Part shown: piece after piece, positions 24,966 to 32,502 of the stretch | How positions within the stretch are numbered: position 1 is the first letter of the stretch | Layout of the letters: every line of letters begins with the position of its first letter | From: Alphaproteobacteria bacterium | GTDB lineage: Bacteria > Pseudomonadota > Alphaproteobacteria > UBA2966 | Reading direction: 5' to 3' | DNA length: 37,822 nt | Assembly (NCBI GenBank): GCA_018650465.1 | Contig: JABIFY010000089.1 | Location: 1-37,822, forward strand | Position numbers and translations under genes: made by a program | The notes under the pieces: model-generated | What the model was told of the DNA's origin: nothing | The model's input: the letters and a program-made list of their open reading frames with translations, nothing else | Database searches by the model: none

Positions 24966-25443
24966 CAGTGTGAGGCAAGATTTCAACGTCTGTGGCGGCG
25001 ATTTCCGTGAGGATTTCGTAGACCGCCTTTTTGAGGACGTCCCTTGTTTCGTTGAGGCTTGTCGTTTCATGAACCACCGGCGCGATTTTATCAGGCAGCA
25101 CCAGCAGCCGCGCTCGCATCAGCGCCACGATCTCCGTCCAGGCCGCCGTTACGTCAGGTGCGAGAAGCAGGTCTCCCCGCATTTGTGAGGCTTCCATTTC
25201 GGCTAAATCAGCCTTGGCTTTAACCAACCTTGCGCGCTCGGTGCCGTAATCAACGGTCCCCGTCTCGCTTTTAATATTGATGTCGCGCAAATGTCGAATG
25301 TAGCCACGGACCGATCCAATCAGCTCGTACCGGCCTCGCGCTGCTTTCGGAATAACCCCTGCCCGCGATAGCTGTTGCACCCGTCTTTCGGATAGGTCGA
25401 GCAAGCTCGTAATCACCGAGATGGGCTGGGTATTGTCAGACAT
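24865..25443 (-). CDS. Terminase small subunit (Nu1-like)
   Basis: A 192-residue DNA-recognition subunit of the packaging terminase. The N-terminal winged helix-turn-helix reads DLSERRVQQLSRAGVIPKAARGRYELIGSVRGYI (shown in part: ERRVQQLSRAGVIPKA), as in lambda Nu1, and binds the packaging site. A central coiled-coil helix (ERARLVKAKADLAEMEASQM) makes the dimer and the last ~60 residues contact the large subunit. The C-terminus is low complexity. It overlaps the start of the large subunit and follows the DUF7220-like gene by 24 bases. The packaging site itself is not identified; see the repeat cluster upstream of the methyltransferase. Confidence 0.88.
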   Translation of the reverse strand: MSDNTQPISVITSLLDLSERRVQQLSRAGVIPKAARGRYELIGSVRGYIRHLRDINIKSETGTVDYGTERARLVKAKADLAEMEASQMRGDLLLAPDVTAAWTEIVALMRARLLVLPDKIAPVVHETTSLNETRDVLKKAVYEILTEIAATDVEILPHTDGNTSVEEGGEKRLQSGGTTAGPDDQPVGGSKS

Positions 25444-25467
25444 ATAATGATGTGACCGGGCTTAATG

Positions 25468-25695
25468 TCAGGCCCAGACCCTGCGAACCCGAATTTCTTC
25501 AAACACCCGGCGCAGGGTATAGCTGCGCACAATCGATATGGCTGTGAAGATCGCGCCGATAGCAAGATTGTCAGACAGCGCAACCTCAAGGCCGAACAGG
25601 GGAAAAATCATAACCTGGGCTAATACGGCGACGCCGTATCCAACGGCCACATTGATCAATGATTCCAATAATGACATCCGTCTTGACTGTCTCAT
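25468..25695 (-). CDS. DUF7220-like small membrane protein
   Basis: A 75-residue protein with two hydrophobic helices at about 12-32 (INVAVGYGVAVLAQVMIFPL) and 42-56 (NLAIGAIFTAISIVRSY), and a strongly basic C-terminus. This S-L-L-E-S-L...VGYG...FPLFG...SDNLAIGAIFT...VRSYTLRRVFE pattern is common in phages beside methyltransferase or packaging genes; I recall it as DUF7220. Function unknown. The ATG overlaps the methyltransferase TGA as ATGA. Confidence 0.75.
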   Translation of the reverse strand: MRQSRRMSLLESLINVAVGYGVAVLAQVMIFPLFGLEVALSDNLAIGAIFTAISIVRSYTLRRVFEEIRVRRVWA

Positions 25696-26945
25696 GCTGC
25701 GGCCTTCCCTTCCTTGATCTCATCAAACGAACGGCCATCGCCATTCAGCATTGCTTTTCCTCCTGTAATTTTTTGCCAACGTAAAACTGCCACGTCCACA
25801 TAGGCCGGGCTCAGTTCAGAGCCATAGCAAACGCGACCCGTACTTTCAGCGGCGATCAACGTGGTGCCAGATCCCATGAAGGGTTCGTAGACAGCTTGAC
25901 CGGGACTTGAATTGTTTAAAATGGGGCGGCGCATACATTCGACAGGTTTTTGGGTTCCATGAACAGTTTTTGCGTCCTGATCCCGGCTGGATATCTGCCA
26001 GAGCGTTGTCTGCTTACGATCACCAGCCCAGTGACCCTTGCCTGTTTTTTTGACCGCATACCAGCAGGGTTCATGTTGCCAGTGGTAATCACCACGACTC
26101 AAAACCAATCTTTCCTTGGCCCAGATGATCTGCGAGCGGACTTTAAAGCCCGATTCCTCAAGGCTCTCAGCGACAGTCGCCGCATGCAATGCACCGTGCC
26201 AGACATACGCAACGTCACCCGGGAACAAAGCCCAGGCTTCACGCCAATCGGCACGATCATCGTTTAAAACTTTACCAGTTCTCTTGGTTCCCGCAGCACC
26301 AGCCTTGTTGCGCCATGACGGGTCATATTCGACACCGTAAGGCGGGTCTGTGACCATGAGGAGCGGTTTGACCGTTTCCAGTAATCGCTCCACGTCGGTG
26401 GCAATTGTCGCATCACCGCAAATTAAACGGTGGTTACCAAGAACCCACAAATCACCGGGGCGGGAAATTGGATCTTCCGGCGTATCGGGAACATCGTCTT
26501 CCCCCTCCAGCGCCTCTCCATCATCCATACCGGCTGCCAATAGTGCAGCAAGGTCGTCATCAGAATAACCGGTTCCGGTCAGGCCTTGTTCGCGAGATTG
26601 AATGGCTTGCAACAAGGCGACGAGAAGTTCCGGATCATTTTCCGCTAAATCCGAAAGGCGGTTGTCTCCGACCAGAATGGCTTTGGCATCATCATCGCTG
26701 GCATCCACGTAGATGACCGGGACCTTGTCCAACCCTTCCGCTTGGGCCGCCATGAAACGGTGGTTGCCCGCAAGGATGTGACCCGTTGATCTGTGAACGA
26801 CCAGCGCTCCGTAAAATCCATTGCTCCGAATGCTGGACCTGATTTCATCGACGTTTCCCCGGCGCGGATTATCCGGGTGGCAGGAGAGTTCGCCAGTGGC
26901 GATCATCTCGACCTTGTCACCGATGTTGATGATTTGAGCGTTCAA
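25692..26945 (-). CDS. ParB-domain DNA methyltransferase (beta class)
   Basis: A 417-residue orphan DNA methyltransferase. The N-terminal ParB/sulfiredoxin-like domain (about 15-100) has HPDNPRRG and GNHRFMAAQAE; it is followed by a catalytic domain with motif IV DPPY at about 200-203 before motif I FMGSGTT near 355-362, the order of beta-class enzymes. DPPY suggests N6-adenine modification. No restriction partner or C-terminal RAMA domain is present, so the target cannot be told. It starts at a TTG at 26945, with a weak AGAGAA site, in a repeat-rich upstream gap; an ATG at codon 14 (26906) is an alternative. It leads the packaging operon, coupled by ATGA to the DUF7220-like gene. Confidence 0.9.
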   Translation of the reverse strand: MNAQIINIGDKVEMIATGELSCHPDNPRRGNVDEIRSSIRSNGFYGALVVHRSTGHILAGNHRFMAAQAEGLDKVPVIYVDASDDDAKAILVGDNRLSDLAENDPELLVALLQAIQSREQGLTGTGYSDDDLAALLAAGMDDGEALEGEDDVPDTPEDPISRPGDLWVLGNHRLICGDATIATDVERLLETVKPLLMVTDPPYGVEYDPSWRNKAGAAGTKRTGKVLNDDRADWREAWALFPGDVAYVWHGALHAATVAESLEESGFKVRSQIIWAKERLVLSRGDYHWQHEPCWYAVKKTGKGHWAGDRKQTTLWQISSRDQDAKTVHGTQKPVECMRRPILNNSSPGQAVYEPFMGSGTTLIAAESTGRVCYGSELSPAYVDVAVLRWQKITGGKAMLNGDGRSFDEIKEGKAAA

Positions 26946-26978
26946 TGTGTTCTCTTCAAAAGTTAATCAATTTGGAGC

Positions 26979-27107
26979 GCATTTCGCTTTGGAACGAAAC
27001 GACCCAGCGTTCCATTTCGTTTCCACCAACTTTTCTAAAATCAGCTCAAGCCACTTCCTGCCCGCGATTCAGCAGGTTCGGGCGATATTTGAAACGAAAC
27101 GAAATGG
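26979..27107. repeat. ACGAAA repeat cluster upstream of methyltransferase/terminase operon
   Basis: The 236-base gap between the SNase-like gene and the methyltransferase start contains several related elements. A perfect 12-base inverted pair CCATTTCGTTTC (27012-27023) and GAAACGAAATGG (27096-27107) is extended by a tandem GAAAC. Near it are GGAACGAAACGA at 26991-27002, the degenerate CATTTCGCTTTGG just before, and GGAACG/CGTTCC arms at 26991-26996 and 27008-27013. The core ACGAAA occurs in both orientations. These could be operators for the late operon, or terminase binding sites (cosB-like), since packaging genes follow. Which one is unproven. Confidence 0.6.
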
Positions 27108-27181
27108 TGTTTTTCAGGACGTCACTGGGAAACTGTCGGACTGAGCCCCCCAGCATAGGAAATCGGCCAGGAAGGACCCAT

Positions 27182-27871
27182 TTATTGCTTTGATCGCCGC
27201 CAACCAGCAACTTTCGCCTCAGCTTCAGAGCAGAACCAGCGTTCGCCCTTGGCCTCGTCAATGCGTGTTTGTTCGTAATAACGTCCGCCAGGCACATGGA
27301 ATATCTTTGAGCCTTTGCTGCTGACGTTGCCTTTGATCGCACAGCCATTCACAGACGTGGACGGTTGTTGAAAGGCGGCAAGCCTCTTGCCTCTACGCCA
27401 ATCCCAAGGAGCTGTGAACGTTCCCGCCCAAAGCCCATGTTTTTTGGTGTTAGCATCTGTCTCCTCGCCAACGTAATCCATCGAATAACGACGGTAGGCC
27501 AACGCCCAGCCTTGGCTGACAAGAGATGCATTGAGATTAACCTGACCAACAAAACACTCTGCGACCACACGACCGTAGCGATCCTGATCCTTCTCCTCAC
27601 AGCGAACCGAGGAAGAACCGATCAATTGGCTCAGAGCTTCCGTAGCCTTCATACCACATCGATAGGTTTTGCCATTTGCCAGACAGCTTTGCTTGCTCTC
27701 AGGCGCATCGATGCCATGCATCCGGATCTTTGTGCCGGTGATTTCTAGCGTGTCCCCGTCAACGACCCTGGCCGGACCAACAACGTCAGCCTTGGCACTG
27801 ATCGACGCAACAGCCACCACAGTGACAGCCAGTGCAAACGTCAAAATTGAACGGGACAACCCAATTGGCAT
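27182..27871 (-). CDS. Secreted SNase-family nuclease with C-terminal IKGN-type domain
   Basis: A 229-residue exported nuclease of the staphylococcal nuclease (thermonuclease) family. It has a signal-type N-terminus (about 1-28, ending AKA), then the SNase fold with VVDGDTLEI, GIDAPES and DRYGRVVAE, which provide the expected D, E and R for calcium-dependent phosphodiester cleavage. The last ~55 residues form a small added domain starting CAIKGNVSSKGSKIFHVPGG and containing W-FCSEAEA-x-AGWR, a module found in bacterial exported proteins. I start at the ATG at 27871; a TTG two codons earlier is possible. It lies between early and late blocks, alone, so it may be a lysogenic or late cargo gene. 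Periplasmic location is inferred. Confidence 0.88.
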   Translation of the reverse strand: MPIGLSRSILTFALAVTVVAVASISAKADVVGPARVVDGDTLEITGTKIRMHGIDAPESKQSCLANGKTYRCGMKATEALSQLIGSSSVRCEEKDQDRYGRVVAECFVGQVNLNASLVSQGWALAYRRYSMDYVGEETDANTKKHGLWAGTFTAPWDWRRGKRLAAFQQPSTSVNGCAIKGNVSSKGSKIFHVPGGRYYEQTRIDEAKGERWFCSEAEAKVAGWRRSKQ

Positions 27872-27964
27872 GATCAAAACAAACCTTCAAATAACAAATT
27901 AAATGCCTCCAAGGAAAAGCGGTCCAGTGCTGCAATAACGCCCGTGCCCAACTCTCCTGAGGTT

Positions 27965-27988
27965 AGCTAAAAACATACCCCTTTTAGC
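27965..27988. repeat. Short inverted repeat in the SNase upstream gap
   Basis: In the gap between the DUF6362-like stop and the SNase start, GCTAAAA and TTTTAGC arms of 7 bases face each other around ACATACCCC. It could be an operator or a weak hairpin upstream of the SNase gene. No -35/-10 pair stands out. Confidence 0.35.
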
Positions 27989-28003
27989 CGGTTTTGTCCG
28001 CGC

Positions 28004-28030
28004 GAAAAGTGTTCGCCGAACACCTTTTTA
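28004..28030 (-). terminator. Hairpin terminator of the early operon
   Basis: Just beyond the stop codon of the DUF6362-like gene the minus strand reads AAAAAGGTGTTCGGCGAACACTTTTC: a 6-bp stem GTGTTC/GAACAC with a GCC loop and A/T flanks on both sides. The flanks make it a candidate factor-independent terminator in either direction, but stem GC is modest. It fits the end of the early operon. Confidence 0.5.
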
Positions 28031-28038
28031 TCCACTAC

Positions 28039-28482
28039 TTACGGCTTCGCCGATTGGACCATCGCAATCACGTCACGGCGCGAACGATTACTTGGCAGCC
28101 TATGACCGTTAAGCCTCCAGGCTATGACACAATGACCAAAAAGATAGCGTTGGTTGACCGCTGTTCGTTGCAATCCGACTTTCCAACAGATGGTTTTCCA
28201 CCGTTTTCCTGCCGCTCTGAACCAACAGATCTTCGCCACATCAGGATCTAACCACTGCAACCACTGCATTGTCTCATCCATGCGGTCAATGGAGCCCGGC
28301 GAGGGCCAAGGCCTGCGCAACACCGGATCATGCCAACCAAAGGACTCATTGAGATCATGGACCACATCTGGCCATGCTGAGAAATACCCCTGCACCCTTT
28401 CTTCAGGCAGCCGCTTCAAGACACCAGCGGCCTCAACCAAGCGTTCTTCCACCAGCGGTGCCGTCCAGTGATTATTGCCCAT
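28039..28482 (-). CDS. DUF6362-like phage protein
   Basis: A 147-residue protein that ends the early operon. I start it at 28482 (MGNNHWTAPL), after the strong AAAGGAAGAAG ribosome binding site; it overlaps the upstream gene by 11 bases. Patterns are LPEERVQGYFSAWPDVVHD, the RRPWPSPGSIDRMDE motif, WLQWLDPDVAKICWFRAAG and KRWKTICWKVG, which match the DUF6362 family of alphaproteobacterial phage proteins; the C-terminal helix-turn-helix-like R-x-x-K-x-I-C...R-x-A-V-N-Q-R part suggests DNA binding, perhaps a sigma-like or late regulator. That role is inferred from position and pattern only. Confidence 0.8.
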   Translation of the reverse strand: MGNNHWTAPLVEERLVEAAGVLKRLPEERVQGYFSAWPDVVHDLNESFGWHDPVLRRPWPSPGSIDRMDETMQWLQWLDPDVAKICWFRAAGKRWKTICWKVGLQRTAVNQRYLFGHCVIAWRLNGHRLPSNRSRRDVIAMVQSAKP

Positions 28483-28666
28483 GTGCTTCTTCCTTTCGCT
28501 TGCCATAGAGCTTCTCACCCAGTTGGCGGATTAGTTCTTTCTCCGGCCAGGTCAGCCGGTCATCTTCAACCGACACGGCCAACATGCCCTGGTCTTGCCA
28601 GCCATCCTTTTTGACCTGATCGGGATTGCGACGTGTACCGCCAAACTCTCGTGGATGCCACTTCAT
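28472..28666 (-). CDS. Small unknown early protein, 64 aa
   Basis: A 64-residue charged protein starting at the ATG at 28666 (MKWHPREFGGTRRNPDQVKK), which overlaps the resolvase stop as ATGA. It has the segment GWQDQGMLAVSVEDDRLTWPEKELIRQLGEKLYGKR, whose W-P-E-K-E-L helix looks conserved in phage replication regions. No known domain is recognised. It overlaps the next gene by 11 bases, typical of tightly coupled phage genes. Confidence 0.72.
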   Translation of the reverse strand: MKWHPREFGGTRRNPDQVKKDGWQDQGMLAVSVEDDRLTWPEKELIRQLGEKLYGKRKEEAHGQ

Positions 28667-29175
28667 GGCGCACCTCCCATGCGGTGATCCTGTGCCCAAC
28701 CCAGCAGAGCCAAGGCATCGGCCTCGTTGTCATCGGCGGGATTGAACCCACGGGCACACATGGCAGCGACCATGGCGTCCTTGTTGGCGTTGCCCTTGCC
28801 GGTGGCGTGGCGTTTGATGGTGCCGACGGGGACAGCCTCGTAAGGGATTTGGTGATGTTCACACCAAGCTGTGACGTGGGCGAGAAAGCCACCGTAGGCG
28901 TGGGCGGCATCAACACCGATGTGACGGCGAACTTCCTCAACGAACACTGCATCCAAACCATCGGCCATTTGCTTGACCTCGGTCAGCCATTGCTTGAACC
29001 GCAGGAAGCGCATGCCGCCACCCTGCCACCGGTCGTTTTTAAATTCGACCGTGCCACTGGTGATAGACTGGTCCTGGCCATGCAGAGCCCATCCGGTCTT
29101 GGTGCCAAGATCAAGGGCTAGGACCGTCATGGCCATTGCGTCCGGTTCTGGTTTGGTCAAACTGGATTTATCCAT
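28663..29175 (-). CDS. RuvC-like Holliday junction resolvase
   Basis: A 170-residue RNase H-fold nuclease of the phage RuvC-like type, which would resolve branched DNA after recombination-dependent replication. Acidic residues of the fold are D22 in LALDLGTKTGW, E80/E81 in AVFVEEVRRH and DDNEADALALLGW in the last 20 residues; the order D-E-D is as in RuvC. I start at the ATG at 29175 (MDKSSLTKP), preceded by AAGGAG 8 bases upstream; a longer frame into the repeat array is not supported. It lies directly downstream of the repeat array and overlaps the next gene by ATGA. Confidence 0.85.
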   Translation of the reverse strand: MDKSSLTKPEPDAMAMTVLALDLGTKTGWALHGQDQSITSGTVEFKNDRWQGGGMRFLRFKQWLTEVKQMADGLDAVFVEEVRRHIGVDAAHAYGGFLAHVTAWCEHHQIPYEAVPVGTIKRHATGKGNANKDAMVAAMCARGFNPADDNEADALALLGWAQDHRMGGAP

Positions 29176-29319
29176 ATCGCTTCTCCTTGGGTTGCGGTGT
29201 GGTGAGGGTGGCGATGACGTTCTTGGTCGGATGCATCGCCACCCGGTTTTTTGGATTGGTTGATTGATGGTGCCGACGACATCGGCCAAGAGGGTGTGGC
29301 CAAGCGAAAGCGGTGGCCA

Positions 29320-29344
29320 CTACCCGATACCCCTGTAAGGGTAG
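29320..29344. repeat. Inverted repeat at the edge of the replication array
   Basis: Arms CTACCC (29320-29325) and GGGTAG (29339-29344) flank a 13-base spacer that itself holds TACCC; it sits 10 bases before the first TGGATTCT copy. A hairpin or a binding site for a different protein is possible. Confidence 0.4.
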
Positions 29345-29353
29345 GAGAAAGAC

Positions 29354-29519
29354 TGGATTCTAGAATGGAGGCTGAACACCTCAGAAAATATGGGGGTATG
29401 GCCAGAATCCAAGAATCCAAATCTAGAATCCAGCTGGATTCTGAAACCATGCATAACCCACTGAATTTGCTTAAAATTAGCGTCCAGCTAGAATCCAGAA
29501 TCCAGCCGCTCTGGATTCT
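29354..29519. repeat. Array of AGAATCCA/TGGATTCT repeats carrying GANTC sites (candidate origin)
   Basis: The 367-base gap between the RuvC-like and primase genes holds eight exact 8-base copies: TGGATTCT at 29354, 29435 and 29512, and AGAATCCA at 29404, 29412, 29425, 29490 and 29497, plus a one-off copy AGAATGGA at 29362. Copies 29425/29435 form a perfect 18-base palindrome, 29354/29362 a near-palindrome, and 29490/29497 overlap by one base. An AT-rich stretch (TTTGCTTAAAATTAG, about 29466-29480) lies between groups. Each copy contains GANTC, the CcrM methylation site. Frames through the array on both strands look non-coding. The layout resembles iterons plus a DNA-unwinding element; the alternative is operator clusters. 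Confidence 0.8.
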
Positions 29520-29542
29520 ACAATTGAGGATGATTGAGCCCA

Positions 29543-31744
29543 TCATTGATCCTCCTCCACATCCGGGTAGACCCAGATATTCGGGTTTTCGACCTCGAGG
29601 GCGACACCGGTATGGCGGCATTTAAAGTGTGTTGGCAGGAGGGGATGAACGACCTCTGCAACCTCTCCGGTCTCGGCATCAACGACATCTTCAGGAAGAC
29701 CAAGGTGCATGGTTTCAACGCACAGATAACCAAACTTTGATCGCCGTAATGGCGGCAAATCATGCTGTTCTGGATTCTTGAAAAACTTGATGTGCCCCTT
29801 GGTGGCAAGCACGCTGATGCGCTCAGCTATGGTGCTTCTCCCACCCAAGCCAACCTTCCCTTCAAAAGCCTCTGCAAACTGAATAGAGGTATAAACGTTA
29901 CCTAACCTGGCTTCCTCGAACAGGGTGTTTAGGATCACATCGCGCTTGCGCAGGCGTTCAGCATCCAGCTTTTCACCATATTCCTGACGAACCAAACGCT
30001 CCGATGATGGATCAATCTCAATCCATTGGCCTTCATGTTTGTCGACAATTTTTGCTGCCAAGGCTGGGCCATTGCGAAGCTCGGTGATCAGACGGCGTTC
30101 TGGTTGAGCCTCGTCCGGGCGAAACAGGATCATGCCTGAGCTGTAATACCCCCGCAGTGAACCGGCCCCGGATAATGCCTGGAACGGATCTTCATCCACC
30201 TGCTTCTTGGATAGCTTCTTGGTGTGGTGAACCAGGATGATGCCTGCGTTGGGATCAACAGAATCTCGCAGCTCTTCGACCCGGTCACGCAGGAAGAACA
30301 GCATGGCGTTGTTATCATTCTCACTGGCCCCGGCCTCGCCGCCGTCAAAGACGTTGCGGATGGGATCAATGACGATGATGTCGAGGCCGTCTGGAAAGTG
30401 CTTGGCGATAAGAGCCGTGACCGTAGCAAGGCCTGCTTCGTTCAAGATCAGTTTAAGCTGTGGCGTGATCACCAGATTTTCGTGTGCGTCAGTGATAACC
30501 TCGGGCGGCAAATTTATCTGGCGAATGCGTTCACGCAGGTAATGGTATTGGATTTCTGCTTGCAGATAGAACACCCGCAATGGGCTTGAAGGCTTGAAAG
30601 ATAGAAACTCAACACCAGCTGCCATGTGGACCAACCAGCTGAGCAAGAAGTCGCTCTTGCCAACCTTGGGTGCGCCGCCAAACACCAGCATCCCTGACGG
30701 CGTCAGGACACGCGGAGCGATAATGTCTTCTGGCATGGGAGAGGTGTCGCTGAGCATATGGCCTAGACTGAAAGCACGGGCATTTGACTGTGGGGCAGCA
30801 ATGGACTGACGGGGCGCGTTCGCAATGAATGTAGCAACATCCATGTCGTCAACAACAGCATCGGCTGCATCCCATTTGTCCGGCTTATCATCCGGCGGCA
30901 TAAGAATGGAAACTGAGACGGCTCCGGCATTTAGCACTGCCTTTGCAGCACCTTCGGCGTACTGCCATCCGGCTGCGTCCTTGTCGGGCCAGATCAATAC
31001 GCGCTTAGCAGCAAGCGGTGACCAATTGGTTTTTTCAACCGGCGCACTGGCACCGTTCATGGCTGTGGTGGTACATATGCCTTGCTTGATGAGAGCCTCA
31101 GCAGCCTTCTCACCTTCTACCAGGATTACTTCTTCCGCCGATCTTATGGCAGGTTGGTTGTAGAGCGGGCGCGGGTTAGGAGCCTTCATCTTCCGGGCAA
31201 GCACATCCCACGGCCTAAACTGTTTGCCGTCGGGCGGATCGTATCGATAGACGCAGGCCAGCAACGTGCCATCACCACCGTGGTAATCCCACTTAGCCGT
31301 TACCGGGCCCAGTTCATCTACGGGTGCTGTTATCTCAGATTGAACATGAGTGCTTTCTTTTCCAGGTTCACCAAACCAATGCCTGATGTCATCAAGCAAC
31401 GATGGAAAATCCGACTGAGTGTTGCGGCCCGTTGCCACCGCCCACAGGCTGACAATGTCGCCGCCGTCCTTGGTGGCAAAATCATGCCACATTCCGGCTT
31501 TGTTGCCGGTCAGCTCAACAGTCAGGCTTTCGCCCTTGTTGCCCTGAACATCACCAACCAGAAACTTGCCATGACGGAACACCCCGGCGGGAAACAGGTA
31601 GGACAATACCCCTCGCAAATTGCCGAGAAGGCAAGATTTGAGGTCATCGACACTCGTCTCTGATTGCCGATCATCATCCTGTCTTTGCGGGGCTGCTGAA
31701 TTAAAATCGCACCAATCGCTGAGTTTCACCACGTCACCACTCAT
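29543..31744 (-). CDS. Toprim primase / RecA-like helicase replication protein
   Basis: A 733-residue bifunctional replication protein. The N-terminal region (about 60-130) has the primase-like MWHDFATKDGGDIVSLWA, followed by a Toprim domain with EGEKAAEAL (near 210) and the IWPDKDAAG acid pair (near 250). The C-terminal motor is a RecA/RepA-like ATPase with Walker A GAPKVGKSD (about 357-366) and Walker B IIVIDPIRNVFDG (about 455), then an HTH-like end. It would prime and unwind at the phage origin. The ATG at 31744 overlaps the nuclease stop as ATGA, so the longer upstream frame is not used. The repeat array lies directly after it. Confidence 0.9.
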   Translation of the reverse strand: MSGDVVKLSDWCDFNSAAPQRQDDDRQSETSVDDLKSCLLGNLRGVLSYLFPAGVFRHGKFLVGDVQGNKGESLTVELTGNKAGMWHDFATKDGGDIVSLWAVATGRNTQSDFPSLLDDIRHWFGEPGKESTHVQSEITAPVDELGPVTAKWDYHGGDGTLLACVYRYDPPDGKQFRPWDVLARKMKAPNPRPLYNQPAIRSAEEVILVEGEKAAEALIKQGICTTTAMNGASAPVEKTNWSPLAAKRVLIWPDKDAAGWQYAEGAAKAVLNAGAVSVSILMPPDDKPDKWDAADAVVDDMDVATFIANAPRQSIAAPQSNARAFSLGHMLSDTSPMPEDIIAPRVLTPSGMLVFGGAPKVGKSDFLLSWLVHMAAGVEFLSFKPSSPLRVFYLQAEIQYHYLRERIRQINLPPEVITDAHENLVITPQLKLILNEAGLATVTALIAKHFPDGLDIIVIDPIRNVFDGGEAGASENDNNAMLFFLRDRVEELRDSVDPNAGIILVHHTKKLSKKQVDEDPFQALSGAGSLRGYYSSGMILFRPDEAQPERRLITELRNGPALAAKIVDKHEGQWIEIDPSSERLVRQEYGEKLDAERLRKRDVILNTLFEEARLGNVYTSIQFAEAFEGKVGLGGRSTIAERISVLATKGHIKFFKNPEQHDLPPLRRSKFGYLCVETMHLGLPEDVVDAETGEVAEVVHPLLPTHFKCRHTGVALEVENPNIWVYPDVEEDQ

Positions 31745-32502
31745 ACGTCCGATCTCCAGCACCGATCTGACCAATCACAGAATTTGCACTCGAAAAAATC
31801 AGCTGACTGGGCAATACGAGGAAGCAGTTCACCGGCCTCGGTCGCCTGAATGACGCGAACGCCCTTGTCGCTCATCTTCTGGGCTAACCCGCCATCGAAC
31901 GGGACCTGCTCGTGATAGACTTCCGATGTGTCTTTATTGATGGCAGTGAATAGGGCCGGGTTCTGGGAGATGCCGGGTACCGTCGCTTCCATATAAGCCT
32001 GGTAGACGGAAACCTGAGCCGCATAGACCGGCTTGGAGACAGCTAACCCTTTCTTCACCGTATCCTTCCAGGACTTGGCGTTCATGGATTTGCATTCCCA
32101 AAGTGCTGGGAAACCCGTCAGCACAGGACCTGCATTGATGATGCCGTCCACATGTCCGCGAATACGACCATCCGCCACCGAGAAGCCAAATTGCTCACCA
32201 CCCGGCTTATTGCCTTTGGTGGTGTAAAGATCGAACCCGGCCATATGCAGCCAGCGGATGGCCATGTCCTCAAACAGGTGACCAGCGGCAAAGATGCGCA
32301 GGGTCTGTCCTTTAAAATCCCGCCCATCGTCTTTGGGGGCCTGAGCGTATTCAAATTGCAGGGCACGGTCGCAGCCGACACCAAGCCGCGATCCACCCAG
32401 ATATTTGCGGGACGGCTGAGCCTGATTTTCCACCACCAGGGCTTCGTCGATGAAGCTGTTTATTTGGTCGGCAAAGTTGGCCGAAGAATTGTAATCAAGC
32501 AT
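31741..32502 (-). CDS. Cas4-like PD-(D/E)XK nuclease with four candidate Fe-S cysteines
   Basis: A 253-residue nuclease. The PD-(D/E)XK core is D119 in RGHVDGII and E136-x-K138 in LWECKS, with a downstream helix YAAQVSVYQAYME supplying the conserved Q and Y. A cysteine at C44 (LGVGCDRALQFEY) and three near the C-terminus (C239-x2-C242-x5-C248 in FECKFCDWSDRCW) match the Fe-S 'iron staple' of Cas4, Dna2 and AddB. It would process DNA ends during recombination. It joins the primase by ATGA and the DUF6511-like gene by TGATG. No cas1/cas2 neighbour is present, so a CRISPR role is not implied. Confidence 0.85.
   Translation of the reverse strand: MLDYNSSANFADQINSFIDEALVVENQAQPSRKYLGGSRLGVGCDRALQFEYAQAPKDDGRDFKGQTLRIFAAGHLFEDMAIRWLHMAGFDLYTTKGNKPGGEQFGFSVADGRIRGHVDGIINAGPVLTGFPALWECKSMNAKSWKDTVKKGLAVSKPVYAAQVSVYQAYMEATVPGISQNPALFTAINKDTSEVYHEQVPFDGGLAQKMSDKGVRVIQATEAGELLPRIAQSADFFECKFCDWSDRCWRSDV

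Noticed and set aside
24966..25070. Longer N-terminus of the large terminase
   Set aside because: The extra lysine/serine-rich stretch is translated from the small terminase C-terminal region in another frame and is not typical of gpA; start remains somewhat uncertain.
28663..29289. Longer N-terminus for the RuvC-like protein
   Set aside because: The upstream part lacks pattern, and a strong AAGGAG site precedes the ATG at 29175.
29404..29504. CRISPR-like interpretation of the repeated 8-mers
   Set aside because: Repeats are too short, occur in both orientations and have irregular or overlapping spacing without unique spacers.
29157..29621. Long minus-strand frame through the repeat array, rich in W-I-L-D repeats, and a similar plus-strand frame at 29251-29625
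   Set aside because: Repeated amino-acid words come from the DNA repeats in both orientations; no ribosome binding site, it covers the starts and ends of flanking real genes, and no protein-like pattern.
31741..32502. Cas4-like nuclease as a sign of CRISPR
   Set aside because: No CRISPR repeats, cas1 or cas2 seen; such nucleases are common in phage recombination modules.
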